DNA from: Prorocentrum cordatum
Taxonomy: Eukaryota; Sar; Dinophyceae; Prorocentrales; Prorocentraceae
Reading direction: 5' to 3'
Assembly: GCA_963575745.1 (NCBI GenBank)
Contig: CAUYUJ010014615.1
Location: forward strand, 992,170 to 1,056,169
DNA: 64,000 bases
A program made the position numbers and the translations under genes. Below, piece after piece: positions 47,001-54,938 of this stretch. A model generated the notes under the pieces. It made no database searches. It had not been told where the DNA came from and saw only the letters and a list, made by a program, of their open reading frames with translations. Position 1 is the stretch's first letter; every line of letters starts with the position of its first letter.

Positions 47001-48702
47001 AACTGCGGCCCAAATCTTCATTAGACGGATGGCCCAAGTTGACATGGAGTCTCTTGAGCATGGCCAGCTCGGCTGGCTTGCAGCAGGCCGCTGCTTTCTT
47101 TGTGAAAGTAATCGCGCCGACCCTGATCCTGCCGTCCACAGTATCTTCGGCCCGCACGTCGTGAGTGTCGGCGAAGTCGTCTCCGCCGCCCATGGGGTCT
47201 GGGTCCCCATCAGGCTCGCCCGTCTCTCCCAGGGGCGCGGTGTCGTTTACGTAGGCGGTGGCCTGCTCCCTGGGCACTGTCACGATGAAGGGCGACGAGT
47301 GCGACTGGCAGTCCACCTGGTAGGCGCGATGCCCTCCTTGCTGGCGAATCACCTGCTCCACAATGCGCACCACCGCTCTGCAGAACTTAGCGGGATAAAC
47401 GCCAGACTTGCGCACCGCCACGTTGTCCCCAAAGGTCTGGTCGTGGTGCTTGCGGCTGCAGGTGCGCTTCAGCTGCTCGAACTCCTTGTGGGTAACGAGC
47501 AGCTTCGTGGGGTGCTTGATGAGCCCCCCCGTCTTGTAGTGTCGAGCTCCGTACTCGCACATGTCGCACCTCACCTGGTACACGCGCTCGTCTGCCAGTA
47601 GCTCCAAAATCGCGCGCTGTGTCCAGAGCCGGCTGGTGGCCGGGTTCTCGATCATGGCCATGTCGCCAGAGTCGAGCTGGTACTTGAATAGGTCGCGGGC
47701 CAATAAAAGGAACGGCCGCTCCGTCCTCCAGATCCGTCGGAGCGCCTGCCTGGCCTGCGGCGTCCGAAAGTTGAGGTGCGTGATGTTCGTGTAGTGGGTG
47801 CAGGGTAGCTCGATTGACACGAACTTCGGCCTTGAGGCGTAGTGCAGGTCGTACGTCGCGTCGAGGTCCTTCTGCTTGCGTAAGTCCCATCCGTATCTGC
47901 GGTCGATCACCTCTGTGGCCGTCATCCGACGCTTCCACGCCGCCTCGGTGATGCCGCCTTCGCCTCCGAACACCTGCATGATGTCCACGCGGTGGCTGCG
48001 AACGCTGTAGGCCTCCTTGACGTCCTGGACGTGGTCGACCACGTCTCGCGCAGCACTGGCAGCATGCTGCACCACGGGCTTGAGAGGTCTAGCCAGCCAG
48101 TCCGCGGTGAGCACTGCCTGAAAGGCGAAGGCGCTCAGCAAGCCCGTGACCTGGTAGAGGAGGCCGACGCGCTTGCCCTTCTTGATGCCTGACCGCCGCC
48201 TCGGGGCTGGCGACCCGTCCTGGCGGCCACCGCCGCCTAGTCCCTGCTCTGCTGAGGTTCCCGGGAGCCGCTCGGGCGATCCTCCTTGTCGGTCTCGCCC
48301 GCCTTCTCGAAGCCCATGTCGCTGGTGTCCATCTCGTGCGGCTCCGGAGGTCGCTGGCGCCGATGCCCGGCCCAGCTCCCCTGGCTTCCTGAGGCGCTCG
48401 TAGTCGTAGCCGCCGGCGCCACCCATTCGTCGTCCAGCACCACCTCCTCGGCCATCGCTGCCTCCAAGGTGGTCTTGGCCTTCTCCGGGGGAAGGGGCGG
48501 CGCTCCGTGCGCCTTTACCCACCTGGCAAACCGCGCCAGGAGTGGGCTTGCCCGATTGTTGCTGAGCTCCAGGACCGCCCACTGCGCGTAGCCCAGGTCG
48601 TTCTTGAGCACCCAGCGGAGTCGGCCGTGGGGTACTTGCCAAAGCGCATCTTGTCGGCCCCGGTGATCTACGAGCTCGGATGAGCCACCGTCGCCGCGGC
48701 AC
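44098..48702 (-). CDS. Pol of element 2: methyltransferase-like module, integrase, RT, RNase H
   Basis: Protein-like from about 48240 on; the first 155 codons overlap the preceding ORF out of frame. Module: DIMQVFGGEGGITEAAWKRR (about 47985-47930), VIDRRYGWDL, IELPCTHYTN (about 47810), MIENPATSRLW (about 47650), CDMCEYGA, GVYPAKFCRAV (about 47400). Integrase: RLHVNLGHPSNE...CGVC finger (47065-46920), core GFDCFELKD, HFDMEKGFGG and GRVERQGAWW (D, D, E). RT: RFVYRDKNAPLR (about 45295), YAADVEAAFMQG (motif A, about 45085), GLATAPRQWW, AHVDDLLLG (motif C, about 44785). RNase H starts at TYHDASWANAD (about 44325) and is cut by UGA at 44098. Catalytic residues of integrase and RT are kept. Confidence 0.92.
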   Translation of the reverse strand: MPRRRWLIRARRSPGPTRCALASTPRPTPLGAQERPGLRAVGGPGAQQQSGKPTPGAVCQVGKGARSAAPSPGEGQDHLGGSDGRGGGAGRRMGGAGGYDYERLRKPGELGRASAPATSGAARDGHQRHGLREGGRDRQGGSPERLPGTSAEQGLGGGGRQDGSPAPRRRSGIKKGKRVGLLYQVTGLLSAFAFQAVLTADWLARPLKPVVQHAASAARDVVDHVQDVKEAYSVRSHRVDIMQVFGGEGGITEAAWKRRMTATEVIDRRYGWDLRKQKDLDATYDLHYASRPKFVSIELPCTHYTNITHLNFRTPQARQALRRIWRTERPFLLLARDLFKYQLDSGDMAMIENPATSRLWTQRAILELLADERVYQVRCDMCEYGARHYKTGGLIKHPTKLLVTHKEFEQLKRTCSRKHHDQTFGDNVAVRKSGVYPAKFCRAVVRIVEQVIRQQGGHRAYQVDCQSHSSPFIVTVPREQATAYVNDTAPLGETGEPDGDPDPMGGGDDFADTHDVRAEDTVDGRIRVGAITFTKKAAACCKPAELAMLKRLHVNLGHPSNEDLGRSLRLKGAKSATVQAVKGLICGVCRSRQRPSARRPAHLHFVQDFGDDLGFDCFELKDVDGKSYWYFSIVDLATTFHVATLIGRHTSQEIAAAFERCWASWAGVPDRVHFDMEKGFGGALSELFQSFNTVQLPIAGQAHWQLGRVERQGAWWKELAARTIEHSSIRGEDEMRTLATMVSGAKNSLRRRAGFSPAQWVLGRDPKMPGDLVDDTANYSAHSLAANDEKIRRRYAIRTAARESFMRMQNDDQLRRAMLARARTAATPLSVGEMCYVFRQVKKKEQKEQHNRNAKKGIWRGPCVVIGHQGENTWVSLGGHTMLVAPEHIKALAPDDVWFPNGRDEIGQAVAELNRARDSLEQEEAQVEDIRPAPGEPEVKPDEMEQAWREFIDNPDDSDLKLNVSEDPPQQEQIQVLPADVPQQAEEERTYGPDEFRRRRATFDGGDSGDFGPAFKRLQTERKNAGSGALPARATSRDRAAAPDQEAAAGPEAGGARQRSRSAPRQVLQTSIVTERIKRKQSDKEINWRAIKDSDRELFREAAAKQWSEWQKYGSCQVLSIEESEAIRGVIKPSLILPSRFVYRDKNAPLRTDKHPLPVKAKARLCVGGQMDPRLAQGDLRTDAPTVTRNSTMLFFTICQRFDLEIYAADVEAAFMQGDEQPDQQLCMAQPREGLPGLNPKQLIKILKGVFGLATAPRQWWAKLKRTLLAVEEKLSDNYVFRLHQHSLDPALYYGYDQHGELCAVVVAHVDDLLLGISHKYPGLYDRLHKLLPWGDWRGLPFTLCGKQAWRDQEEVLHLRQTEYANTIEEIPLSKERKTDLSSDATPAEFSDNRSALGALGWFSSQTRPDLAAGVAMGQRTQNKPTIQDLFETNRLIKLARKHADVGLEFPKLRGPLCLVTYHDASWANADEPAEGAISKLLAKTAGATSKDKKIQIRSQAGYVSFLAEAKLLRGDRARAGIVDWRSGSIKRVC

Positions 48703-50447
48703 TGCTGACCGCGTCCTCGACCTTCCAGCCCTTGAGGCGCTGCCTGAGCTCCGGCACGGGCGTGCGCTGGTCGAACTCGATCTGGCGGTCCCGACGCAGC
48801 TGCTGGAGCTCCTCCCTGTTCTTCTTGCCGAGCCCCGGGATATAGTCGTCCTGCGGCGTGCTCTCGTGGCCCTCGGCCCTCAGCGCACGCGAGATCACCC
48901 GGAGCTGGTCGCGCGTGGCGTCGCGCACATCCAAGTCGTAGCTTGCCAACTCGGCCTGCAGCTCCGGCATCCGCGCGCTGGATATCGCCGGAAGACGGGC
49001 AGTTCTCGTCGTCGGCAAGTTCTGGCCGCTGCCCCCCGGGCTCGTCTCCTTGGGAGATGTCGTGCATCGCTGGTGCGACGGGGGCATAAGCGCCGGCCGC
49101 TGGTTCGTGAAAAGCTGCGGTGGCTGGATCTGCCACGGCGCGCGTCGTACTCGCCGGTGGAGCCACAGTTGAACTCGAGCCGGATGGCTGCGGTGATGAT
49201 GTAGTTTGATGACTGCGTGCTGATGGCTGATCTCGTGGCTCGCTACGGCTTGCTTGCTGCTGAAATCGAACATGCCGTGACTGAGTATCGCTGCGAGGTT
49301 TAGCTCCCCGTTCGTCATGATCGTGGTTTGTCTGCGTAATCTGTGCTGTGCTGACTGACCTAGTACACGCTCCCCATGCCTCGTCTTCCGATCCCGATGA
49401 CGATTGACGCGATGGAATGTATGCGCTCATGGCCTGGCGCACCTGCTGCTCGAACAGTTCGGCGCTATCGAGAGCATTGCAGTCAGTATCCGACGGAGAC
49501 TCGTCGGCCTCCGAGGCAACTCCTGGGTGGCGAGCCTCGGGCGCCACCGGCTTGGCGGCGCTGGCCACAGCTGTCTCAGCATGGTAAGAAGCGCAAGGAT
49601 GAAGACGAATCTCGGCCTTGGTATCCGAGACGTCCAAAACGGGCTTATAGTTCGGCGTGAAGCCTGCGATGTCCAGCGTCGGGTGTCCGGCGCGGCTCAG
49701 GCCCATCTGGATGTTGTGCTCGTCGATCGACTTGATGTCCAGCTTGTTGTCTCCGGCGTGGAAGACTATGTCCAGCTCGCTCTGGGCCTTGCGGCTGAAC
49801 AGTCCTGGCACGGCGCTGCGCACGATGCTCATGCGGACGGTGAAGGCCCTACCGTTCACCGAACAGGGGATCAGCGCCGCCTTGAGGCTGAACGCCACCT
49901 TCGACGCCCCGAACCGGAACGGCTCCTTCTCGGGGTACTCGATGGGCTGGATGTTGAAGGCGGCCAGCCTCTTCTTGATGTCGTTGCACCAGTCGAGGCC
50001 GCCGACGCACCGAGTGCAGGCCGTGTCGAAGGTCAGCTTGCCCCCCGACTCCTTCAGCAGGTCCTCGACGCTGAGGTAGATTAGCGCCGAGCTCGTCGCG
50101 GCCATCAGGCACTGGTGGTCCTCATTGATGAAAGACGCCGCCGCCGTAACTTCTTCGGGTAGCTCGGCGGCCTGGCGGATCTGCGTCCAGTCGATGCTGA
50201 GCAGCGCACCGTACTTCCTGTCGCGAGCCGCGGCCCGCTGGTCCTGCTGGTAGACCGCCGCGACCGTCATCTCCGCCACGTGAGGCTCCTGCGCGTCGCT
50301 GGTCTCGTGCGTGGCGATGTTCGTCCTGTTGCTTCCCTTCTTCGGGATGTCGGCCTTGGCGTTAGGGTCGTTCTTCTTCGAGCACTGCGGGTCACCGCGC
50401 CAATGGACCTTCTGGCCGCATGCGCCGCAGTGTGTCCTGGCCTTCAT
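48237..50447 (-). CDS. Zinc knuckle-protease ORF of element 2, with FGKY-type domain
   Basis: ATG at 50447 overlaps the gag stop as ATGA. Starts THCGACGQKVHWRGDPQC (C-x2-C-x4-H-x6-C), then about aa 120 the protease site LTFDTACTRCVGG (D-T-A instead of D-S/T-G; about nt 50040) and GLFSRKAQSELD, the usual flap-to-core part of copia proteases. After about 49050 the frame turns Arg/Gly/Ala-rich while another frame (49050-48668) has MPELQAELASYDLDVRDATR, so two frame changes lie here. Back in frame at about 48620: LRWVLKNDLGYAQWAVLELS and ARFARWVKAHG, preceded one frame over by MRFGKYP. FGKY...W..RF..W resembles a small domain at the C-terminus of ExoX-type proteins. Ends UAG 48237. Confidence 0.75.
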   Translation of the reverse strand: MKARTHCGACGQKVHWRGDPQCSKKNDPNAKADIPKKGSNRTNIATHETSDAQEPHVAEMTVAAVYQQDQRAAARDRKYGALLSIDWTQIRQAAELPEEVTAAASFINEDHQCLMAATSSALIYLSVEDLLKESGGKLTFDTACTRCVGGLDWCNDIKKRLAAFNIQPIEYPEKEPFRFGASKVAFSLKAALIPCSVNGRAFTVRMSIVRSAVPGLFSRKAQSELDIVFHAGDNKLDIKSIDEHNIQMGLSRAGHPTLDIAGFTPNYKPVLDVSDTKAEIRLHPCASYHAETAVASAAKPVAPEARHPGVASEADESPSDTDCNALDSAELFEQQVRQAMSAYIPSRQSSSGSEDEAWGACTRSVSTAQITQTNHDHDERGAKPRSDTQSRHVRFQQQASRSEPRDQPSARSHQTTSSPQPSGSSSTVAPPASTTRAVADPATAAFHEPAAGAYAPVAPAMHDISQGDEPGGQRPELADDENCPSSGDIQRADAGAAGRVGKLRLGCARRHARPAPGDLACAEGRGPREHAAGRLYPGARQEEQGGAPAAASGPPDRVRPAHARAGAQAAPQGLEGRGRGQQCRGDGGSSELVDHRGRQDALWQVPHGRLRWVLKNDLGYAQWAVLELSNNRASPLLARFARWVKAHGAPPLPPEKAKTTLEAAMAEEVVLDDEWVAPAATTTSASGSQGSWAGHRRQRPPEPHEMDTSDMGFEKAGETDKEDRPSGSREPQQSRD

Positions 50448-51346
50448 ATTGGCGATCTTGGGATCGTCTGCGGGTTGCCGCCGTCGCGCTTGGCGAAGTA
50501 GCCACGCGCCTGCTTCGCCTCCTTCAGCTTATCCTTGGCGCGCACCATCTTCTTGGTGAAGAATGCTACCTGCTCCTCCGCCTCGTCGATCACGTCCTGC
50601 AGCTCGTCGGGCAGCTCGTCCTCGTAGTCGTCGGAGCTGTCTGAGGACGCGCCGTCGAGCTCGGCCCTACGATCCTCCTCGTACGTCTCCGTGGCGTACG
50701 CCCGCTTGTGGTCCTTGTTCTTGTGACCTCCGTAGCCTCCTTTGTCGTGGCTGTCCTTGTTGCCGTCCACGACCGATACCTTGGGCAAGTTGATCATCAA
50801 CTGCTCCTGGATCTTGGTGGGGTTGAACTGGTTGCCCACACCGTTGAGCACGCTCGCCGCGCGCTCCGGGGGCAGGCGGGCCCCCTTGCTGTACAGGTCC
50901 GCCAAGACCTCGTCGGGCACTTGGATGCCCTTGGCCTTCAGCTTGGTGGCGATCCCATTGAAGCGGTTGTTGCAGTCGCGGATCTCCTCGTACTTGTGCC
51001 GGACGCAGGCCGGGCGCACGAAGGTCTCCAGCAGCGCTGGGGTCTCCAGCACTTCGATCTCGGGAAAGCGCTTCCCGAGGTACTCCAGGAACACCTCCAC
51101 CGAGTCGTCACCCTTGATGGCGTCCAGGTCGAGCTCCTCGCACGCCTCCTCGGCCTTGCCCTTGAGGCTGGCCAGCAAGGTCGCTCCCTGCTTGGGCGGC
51201 TTGACCTCGGTGCCGATCTGCCAGGTGGCGACCTCTCGGCGGTACTTCTTCATGGTCTTGCTCGTGCCATCGAAGACGGGTGCGGGGATCTTGCCCCCGT
51301 TGCTCTTGTCCTCGCCGCTGGCTGCAGCGGCTCCTCCTGTCGCCAT
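50444..51346 (-). CDS. Gag of element 2
   Basis: ATG at 51346 (MATGGAAAASGED), chosen over an upstream in-frame GTG at 51427 because a Gag-like domain follows directly. About 300 aa: APVFDGTSKTMKKYRREVAT, then helices with LLASLKGKAEEACEELDLDA, FLEYLGKRFPEIEVLETP, NNRFNGIATKLKAKGIQVPD and GNQFNPTKIQEQLMINLP, a retrotransposon Gag pattern. A Lys/Gly/Asp-rich patch, an acidic stretch (SSDSSDDYEDELPDELQDV) and a helix before GYFAKRDGG end it. The stop TGA (50444-50446) overlaps the next ATG. The knuckle is in the next ORF. Confidence 0.88.
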   Translation of the reverse strand: MATGGAAAASGEDKSNGGKIPAPVFDGTSKTMKKYRREVATWQIGTEVKPPKQGATLLASLKGKAEEACEELDLDAIKGDDSVEVFLEYLGKRFPEIEVLETPALLETFVRPACVRHKYEEIRDCNNRFNGIATKLKAKGIQVPDEVLADLYSKGARLPPERAASVLNGVGNQFNPTKIQEQLMINLPKVSVVDGNKDSHDKGGYGGHKNKDHKRAYATETYEEDRRAELDGASSDSSDDYEDELPDELQDVIDEAEEQVAFFTKKMVRAKDKLKEAKQARGYFAKRDGGNPQTIPRSPI

Positions 51347-51448
51347 GATGGCGACCCCGAATGAGAGGTACAGTCGCAATGACACGAGCCTGTAGTGCTT
51401 GCTAAATGACTCTGCAAAGTCGCGCACGTAGCTGCCGTGATCGAGTTA

Positions 51449-51461
51449 GCTCCTGCTACCA
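51449..51461 (-). promoter_or_regulatory. Primer-binding site, element 2
   Basis: Minus-strand TGGTAGCAGGAGC follows the 5' LTR after one T. Shares TTGGTAGC with element 1, so both probably use the same initiator-Met-type tRNA; later bases differ. Confidence 0.75.
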
Positions 51462-51462
51462 A

Positions 51463-51727
51463 TGCAGACCCAATACTGCGTGAGGGGTCTGAATGCGATG
51501 ATAACCGCGAGGTTGTTATTGTCAGCGATGACGTAAAAATATCTGCGAACATATCAGCAATGATAGGCGATTGATGTTGCTTAGCGGCACCTGCGAGGTG
51601 TCTACCGATACGCCCAAGCTCAAGGGCCCTTAAAGGATTGAGCCCAAATAGTTACGAAAGAGCATATGCTTGCTGGCATGCTATGCTACACTGCTTACAT
51701 ATCAGCACTGACACTATTTATTTCACA
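51463..51727 (-). repeat. 5' LTR of element 2
   Basis: 265 bp; in element sense TGTGAAATAAATAG...GGTCTGCA. Three differences from the other LTR (two near 51540-51556, one at about 51642). GAAATAAATAG near the start is A/T-rich; no promoter can be assigned firmly. Confidence 0.96.
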
Positions 51728-51903
51728 GGGGGGGAGGCAGAGGCGAACTGGGCGCGGGCGAGGGGGGGGGGAGAAGGGGGCGAGGAGGAGGGGAAGGGGA
51801 GGGGGGAGGGGAAGAAGGGGGGGCGGGCGAGGGGCGGGCCGGCGGCGGGAAGAAGAGAGGAGGGCTGCGTAGCCGAGGAGGGGAGGGGGGACGGAGGGGG
51901 GGG
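51728..51903. repeat. G-rich low-complexity tract
   Basis: GGGCGAGGGG, GGGGAAGGG and GGCGGGC units up to the inverted-repeat element. It is the right flank of element 2 and forms a likely G-quadruplex region. Confidence 0.85.
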
Positions 51904-52049
51904 GTAGGTCGGGCATGTCCCCCTGCAGGCGGATTTTGAAGGACAAATGAACAAATCAAAGCTAATGTCCCCAAATAATCAAACACCCCCCGATTATTTT
52001 CTAACTATTTCTGCATCTTCCTCCTGTAGAGGGACAGGCCCGACTTCAA
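51904..52049. mobile_element. Short inverted-repeat element (MITE-like), third copy
   Basis: Left end GTAGGTCGGGCATGTCCCCC then TGCAGGCGGA; right end TCCTCCTGTAGAGGGACAGG then CCCGACTTCAAG. Same ends and length class as 32393-32551. Both sides are G-rich repeat, so a target duplication cannot be read. Confidence 0.8.
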
Positions 52050-52375
52050 GCCAGGGTGGGGGGGGGGCGGGGCGGGCGGGGGGCCGCCCGAGCGCGTGGC
52101 CGAGACCCGAGAAAAAAAACACATGGCGAGCGCGGCGCCGGCGGCGGCGCTCGGCATCCCACGGCAGGGGGAGAGTGTGCTCGCTGGAGGCTCGCCGGCG
52201 AAGCCACGGTGTGGCAGGGGGAAGTTGCGGAGGGAGGGAGGGCGAGGCGAGGAGGGAGGAGCGAGGAGGGAGGAGCGAGGAGGGAGAGGCGAGGAGGGGG
52301 AGGGAGGAAGAGGGAGGGGGGGGAGGGGAGGGAGGAGCGGGGAGGAAGGAGGAGCTGAAGGAGGGGAAGGAGGCC
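52050..52375. repeat. G-rich minisatellite (GGAGCGAGGA-type)
   Basis: G-runs at 52057-52082, a unique stretch at 52085-52220 and repeated GGAGGGAGGAGCGAGGA units at 52225-52375. No gene. Confidence 0.75.
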
Positions 52376-53440
52376 AGCAGGACTTGTGTGCACCGTGCTG
52401 AGGCCCAGGATCGCCAAGGGCAGGCACCGAGGTGGTGTACGGATGCCTCCCACGGACCCGCGAGTCCAGCACATCGAGTCGTCGGAGATCTGGCCGACAC
52501 GGCGCGGGGCGCCACTCCCCAGGGGCCCGGGGCCTCTCGACGCCCTCAGCACGGGCACCCCCGCAGCCCCGAGGCCTTCTCTAGAAGTCAAAGCATCCAC
52601 CACCCCCGCAAGAACCACCCCCGACACGCGAGGTCGTTCCGTAAACGCGCCCAAAGCGGGGATCGCGCAGGGCAGGGCAGGGCTGGTACACGCCCAAGGC
52701 CGCTCCTCAGCAGACGTCAGTTGTCAAGTCTGGGTGGTTTCTCCTCCCTCGACTCTCCCCGTGGGCCGGCTCTTCGTCCTGAGCCGCTCTCTGGAGCCCC
52801 GACACGGTGCGGTGACAGACCGTGCGGTGACCTCAAAAATCCCCTCGGACCTCACCGCACGGCCCGCCAGCGCACGGTTTTGGGACCCCCGAAGGTCCCT
52901 GTCGCCCGAGACGTCCTCGGAGAGTCAGCGCCCCTCAAACGGGGACTCCACTAACGGGTACTTTGGCCAGTGATTCAGCGAACCCAGCCCTTCCCGATGT
53001 GGGCAAAGCTGCAATGCAAGAAAAAGGCCCTAAAGTGGCAACTTTCGGCAAAATTGCAAAGTACCCGTTAGTAAGTACCCGTTACGGCTCCGCTGAGAGA
53101 GGGACTCGAGGCCAACACCGGGCGGTGACCCCGAACCCCCACCGACTCGCCACACGGTGTGGTCGCCACCCCGTCCGGGGGCCCCCGACGCTGCTGCGGG
53201 CGGCCCCCCGGGGCCCCGGCGCAGGGCCCCGCCGCGAGCGGCGGGAGGCCGCGCCGCCCTCGGCTTCTCGGCGCGCCGGAGGCCCGGGCCCGGCCCGCCG
53301 GGCGCGGGCGGGCCCCCCTCGGCGCAGCATCGGCGCAGCGTCGGCGCACCGCCGGGGCGCACGCAGCCACAGCCACAGCTGCTGGAGGCCCGCGCAACCC
53401 ACGCTGTCCCGGCGGGGGTTTGGACGGCTCTGATGACTGA
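52376..53440. other. No gene recognised; inverted repeat inside
   Basis: GC-rich sequence. ACTAACGGGTACTTTG (52950-52965) is perfectly inverted as CAAAGTACCCGTTAGT (53057-53072). 53190-53400 is strongly G/C biased. Frames on both strands are open but Ala/Arg/Gly/Pro-rich. Confidence 0.5.
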
Positions 53441-54240
53441 GTGATAAGGACCTTTCTCCGGTCCAGGCGGGCAGGGCCGCGCTTCTGCACGACGCCCTTC
53501 TTGGAGACCGGGAGCGGGATCTCGTCCTCCATCAGGTTCTTTGCCCCCCCCCCCCCCCCGTCGGGCCCTCGGGAGGCTTTCGCGCACGCAGGGGCGGACG
53601 AGTGCGGTCAGAACTGGTGGTGGAGGATTCGCGGTCAGAGTGCAACCTCCTGGGGCGCCGACGCTGGAGCTTTCTTGGGCGGGGCTGGTCATCGAGAGTA
53701 GTCGGAGATGGACCGAAGAGACAAGGATGCAAGGGTTCCCTTGGAAAAGCTCCCCATCTTTACCATCGGTTTCAACTGTATTGGGAGGGTGAAGAAGTAC
53801 TCATACCGCTACTCCACAGACCTCTCCTGTGGTGCGTTCTGACCAAGACATCGAGGCGAATCCAGCCGTGGCGACGACGGTCGGGCAGCGATATCAGCAC
53901 CTGGTCTCCCAATGAAAGTATCAGTATCCAACACTCCTCGAAGGAAAAAACAACTTCAGCGCCGCCCCTGGCGCGCTCCGCGCGTCAGGGAGGGGGGTCC
54001 AGCGCCAGAAGTCCGCGCGGACCGTCGAAAGCGCGCGTTTGCGCAATGGATGATGGCTCGATCGTCTGCAGGCGCTGGCGCCGTCTTCATCGCCCTGCTC
54101 CGCCCCTCTGCGCGCACACTATAAGCGACGAGATCTATGCGTATCCACTGCTCCCTGGCCACGCCCATCCTCAACCTGGCAGCGGTGCATGCGCGACGCC
54201 CTCCTGGGTTGGCCAGCAGGGCGCATGCACAGTGCGTGTG
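53441..54240. other. No gene recognised; dispersed repeat at 53785-53912
   Basis: C-run at about 53546-53561. 53785-53912 (GAAGAAGTACTCATACCGCT, TTCTGACCAAGACATCGAGG, CCAGCCGTGG) is related to 19318-19450. The rest is unassigned. Confidence 0.45.
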
Positions 54241-54592
54241 CAGGGCGAAGGAGGAGGAGGCGGATGAGGACGAGGAGGAGGGGGAGGAGGCGGCGGAGGA
54301 GGAGGAGGAGGAGGAGGAGGAGGAGGAGGAGGAGGAGGAGGAGGGGGGGGAGGGGGGAGGAGGAGAGGAGGAGGAGGAGGAGGAGGAGGAGGAGGGAGGA
54401 GGAGGAGAAGGAGAGGAGGAGGAGGAGGAGGAGGAGGAGGAGGAGGAGGAGGAGGAGGAGGAGGAGGGGGGAGGGGGAGGAGGGGGAGGAGGGGAGGAGG
54501 AGGAGGAGGAGGAGGAGGAGGAGGAGGAGGAGGGGGAGGAGGAGGGGGAGGAGGAGGAGGAGGAGGAGGAGGAGGAGGAGGAGGAGGAGGAT
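54241..54592. repeat. (GGA)n microsatellite, about 350 bp
   Basis: GGA with GGG and GAA interruptions from about 54246 to 54592. Polyglutamate, polyarginine, polyserine, polyproline and polyleucine frames in the region are translations of the repeat. Confidence 0.97.
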
Positions 54593-54938
54593 GGAGCATC
54601 GGTCGGCGATGCCGAGGTGAGACGGGCCGAAGGGAAAGACTCCACCACGGCCACGGGGCCCTCCGCGCGCGTATTCTCGCGCGTGCGGCGCGGCAGCGGC
54701 GGAGCCTCGCTCTCGCCGCGGCCGGCCCGAGATGGGCCGAAGGTCGGGGAGCTGCTGGCACGGAGCAAGCCAAACCTGGGTCGGTCGGGCTTGCTGCGAG
54801 ATCCTGGAAAATCCTGCACGCAGGCCCGCGTCAAGGAGCCCCTGGCTCTGCAGGGCCCTGCAAACTAGCCGGCGCTCCGACGGGCCCCCTGTCTGCACTG
54901 GCCCCCGTGCGTCTCGGGTCCCGAGGGGGATTTATATC

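Larger units (their letters stand above)
43258..51727 (-). mobile_element. Nearly complete Ty1/copia LTR retrotransposon (element 2)
   Basis: Two 265-bp LTRs (three differences) on an element read on the minus strand, flanked by GGGGG on both sides (43253-43257, 51728-51732), though in a G-run the duplication cannot be placed exactly. Inside: gag, CCHC knuckle plus protease, FGKY-type domain, methyltransferase-like module, integrase, RT, RNase H. Different family from element 1: LTRs and proteins share only domains. Defects: two frame changes around 49050-48650, pol in the -1 frame after a UAG at 48237, and a UGA at 44098 in RNase H. Confidence 0.95.

Noticed and set aside
54137-54898. Acidic or leucine/proline-rich proteins over the GGA tract
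   Set aside because: All frames of both strands are open because GGA/TCC repeats contain no stops; amino acids are just those encoded by the repeat.
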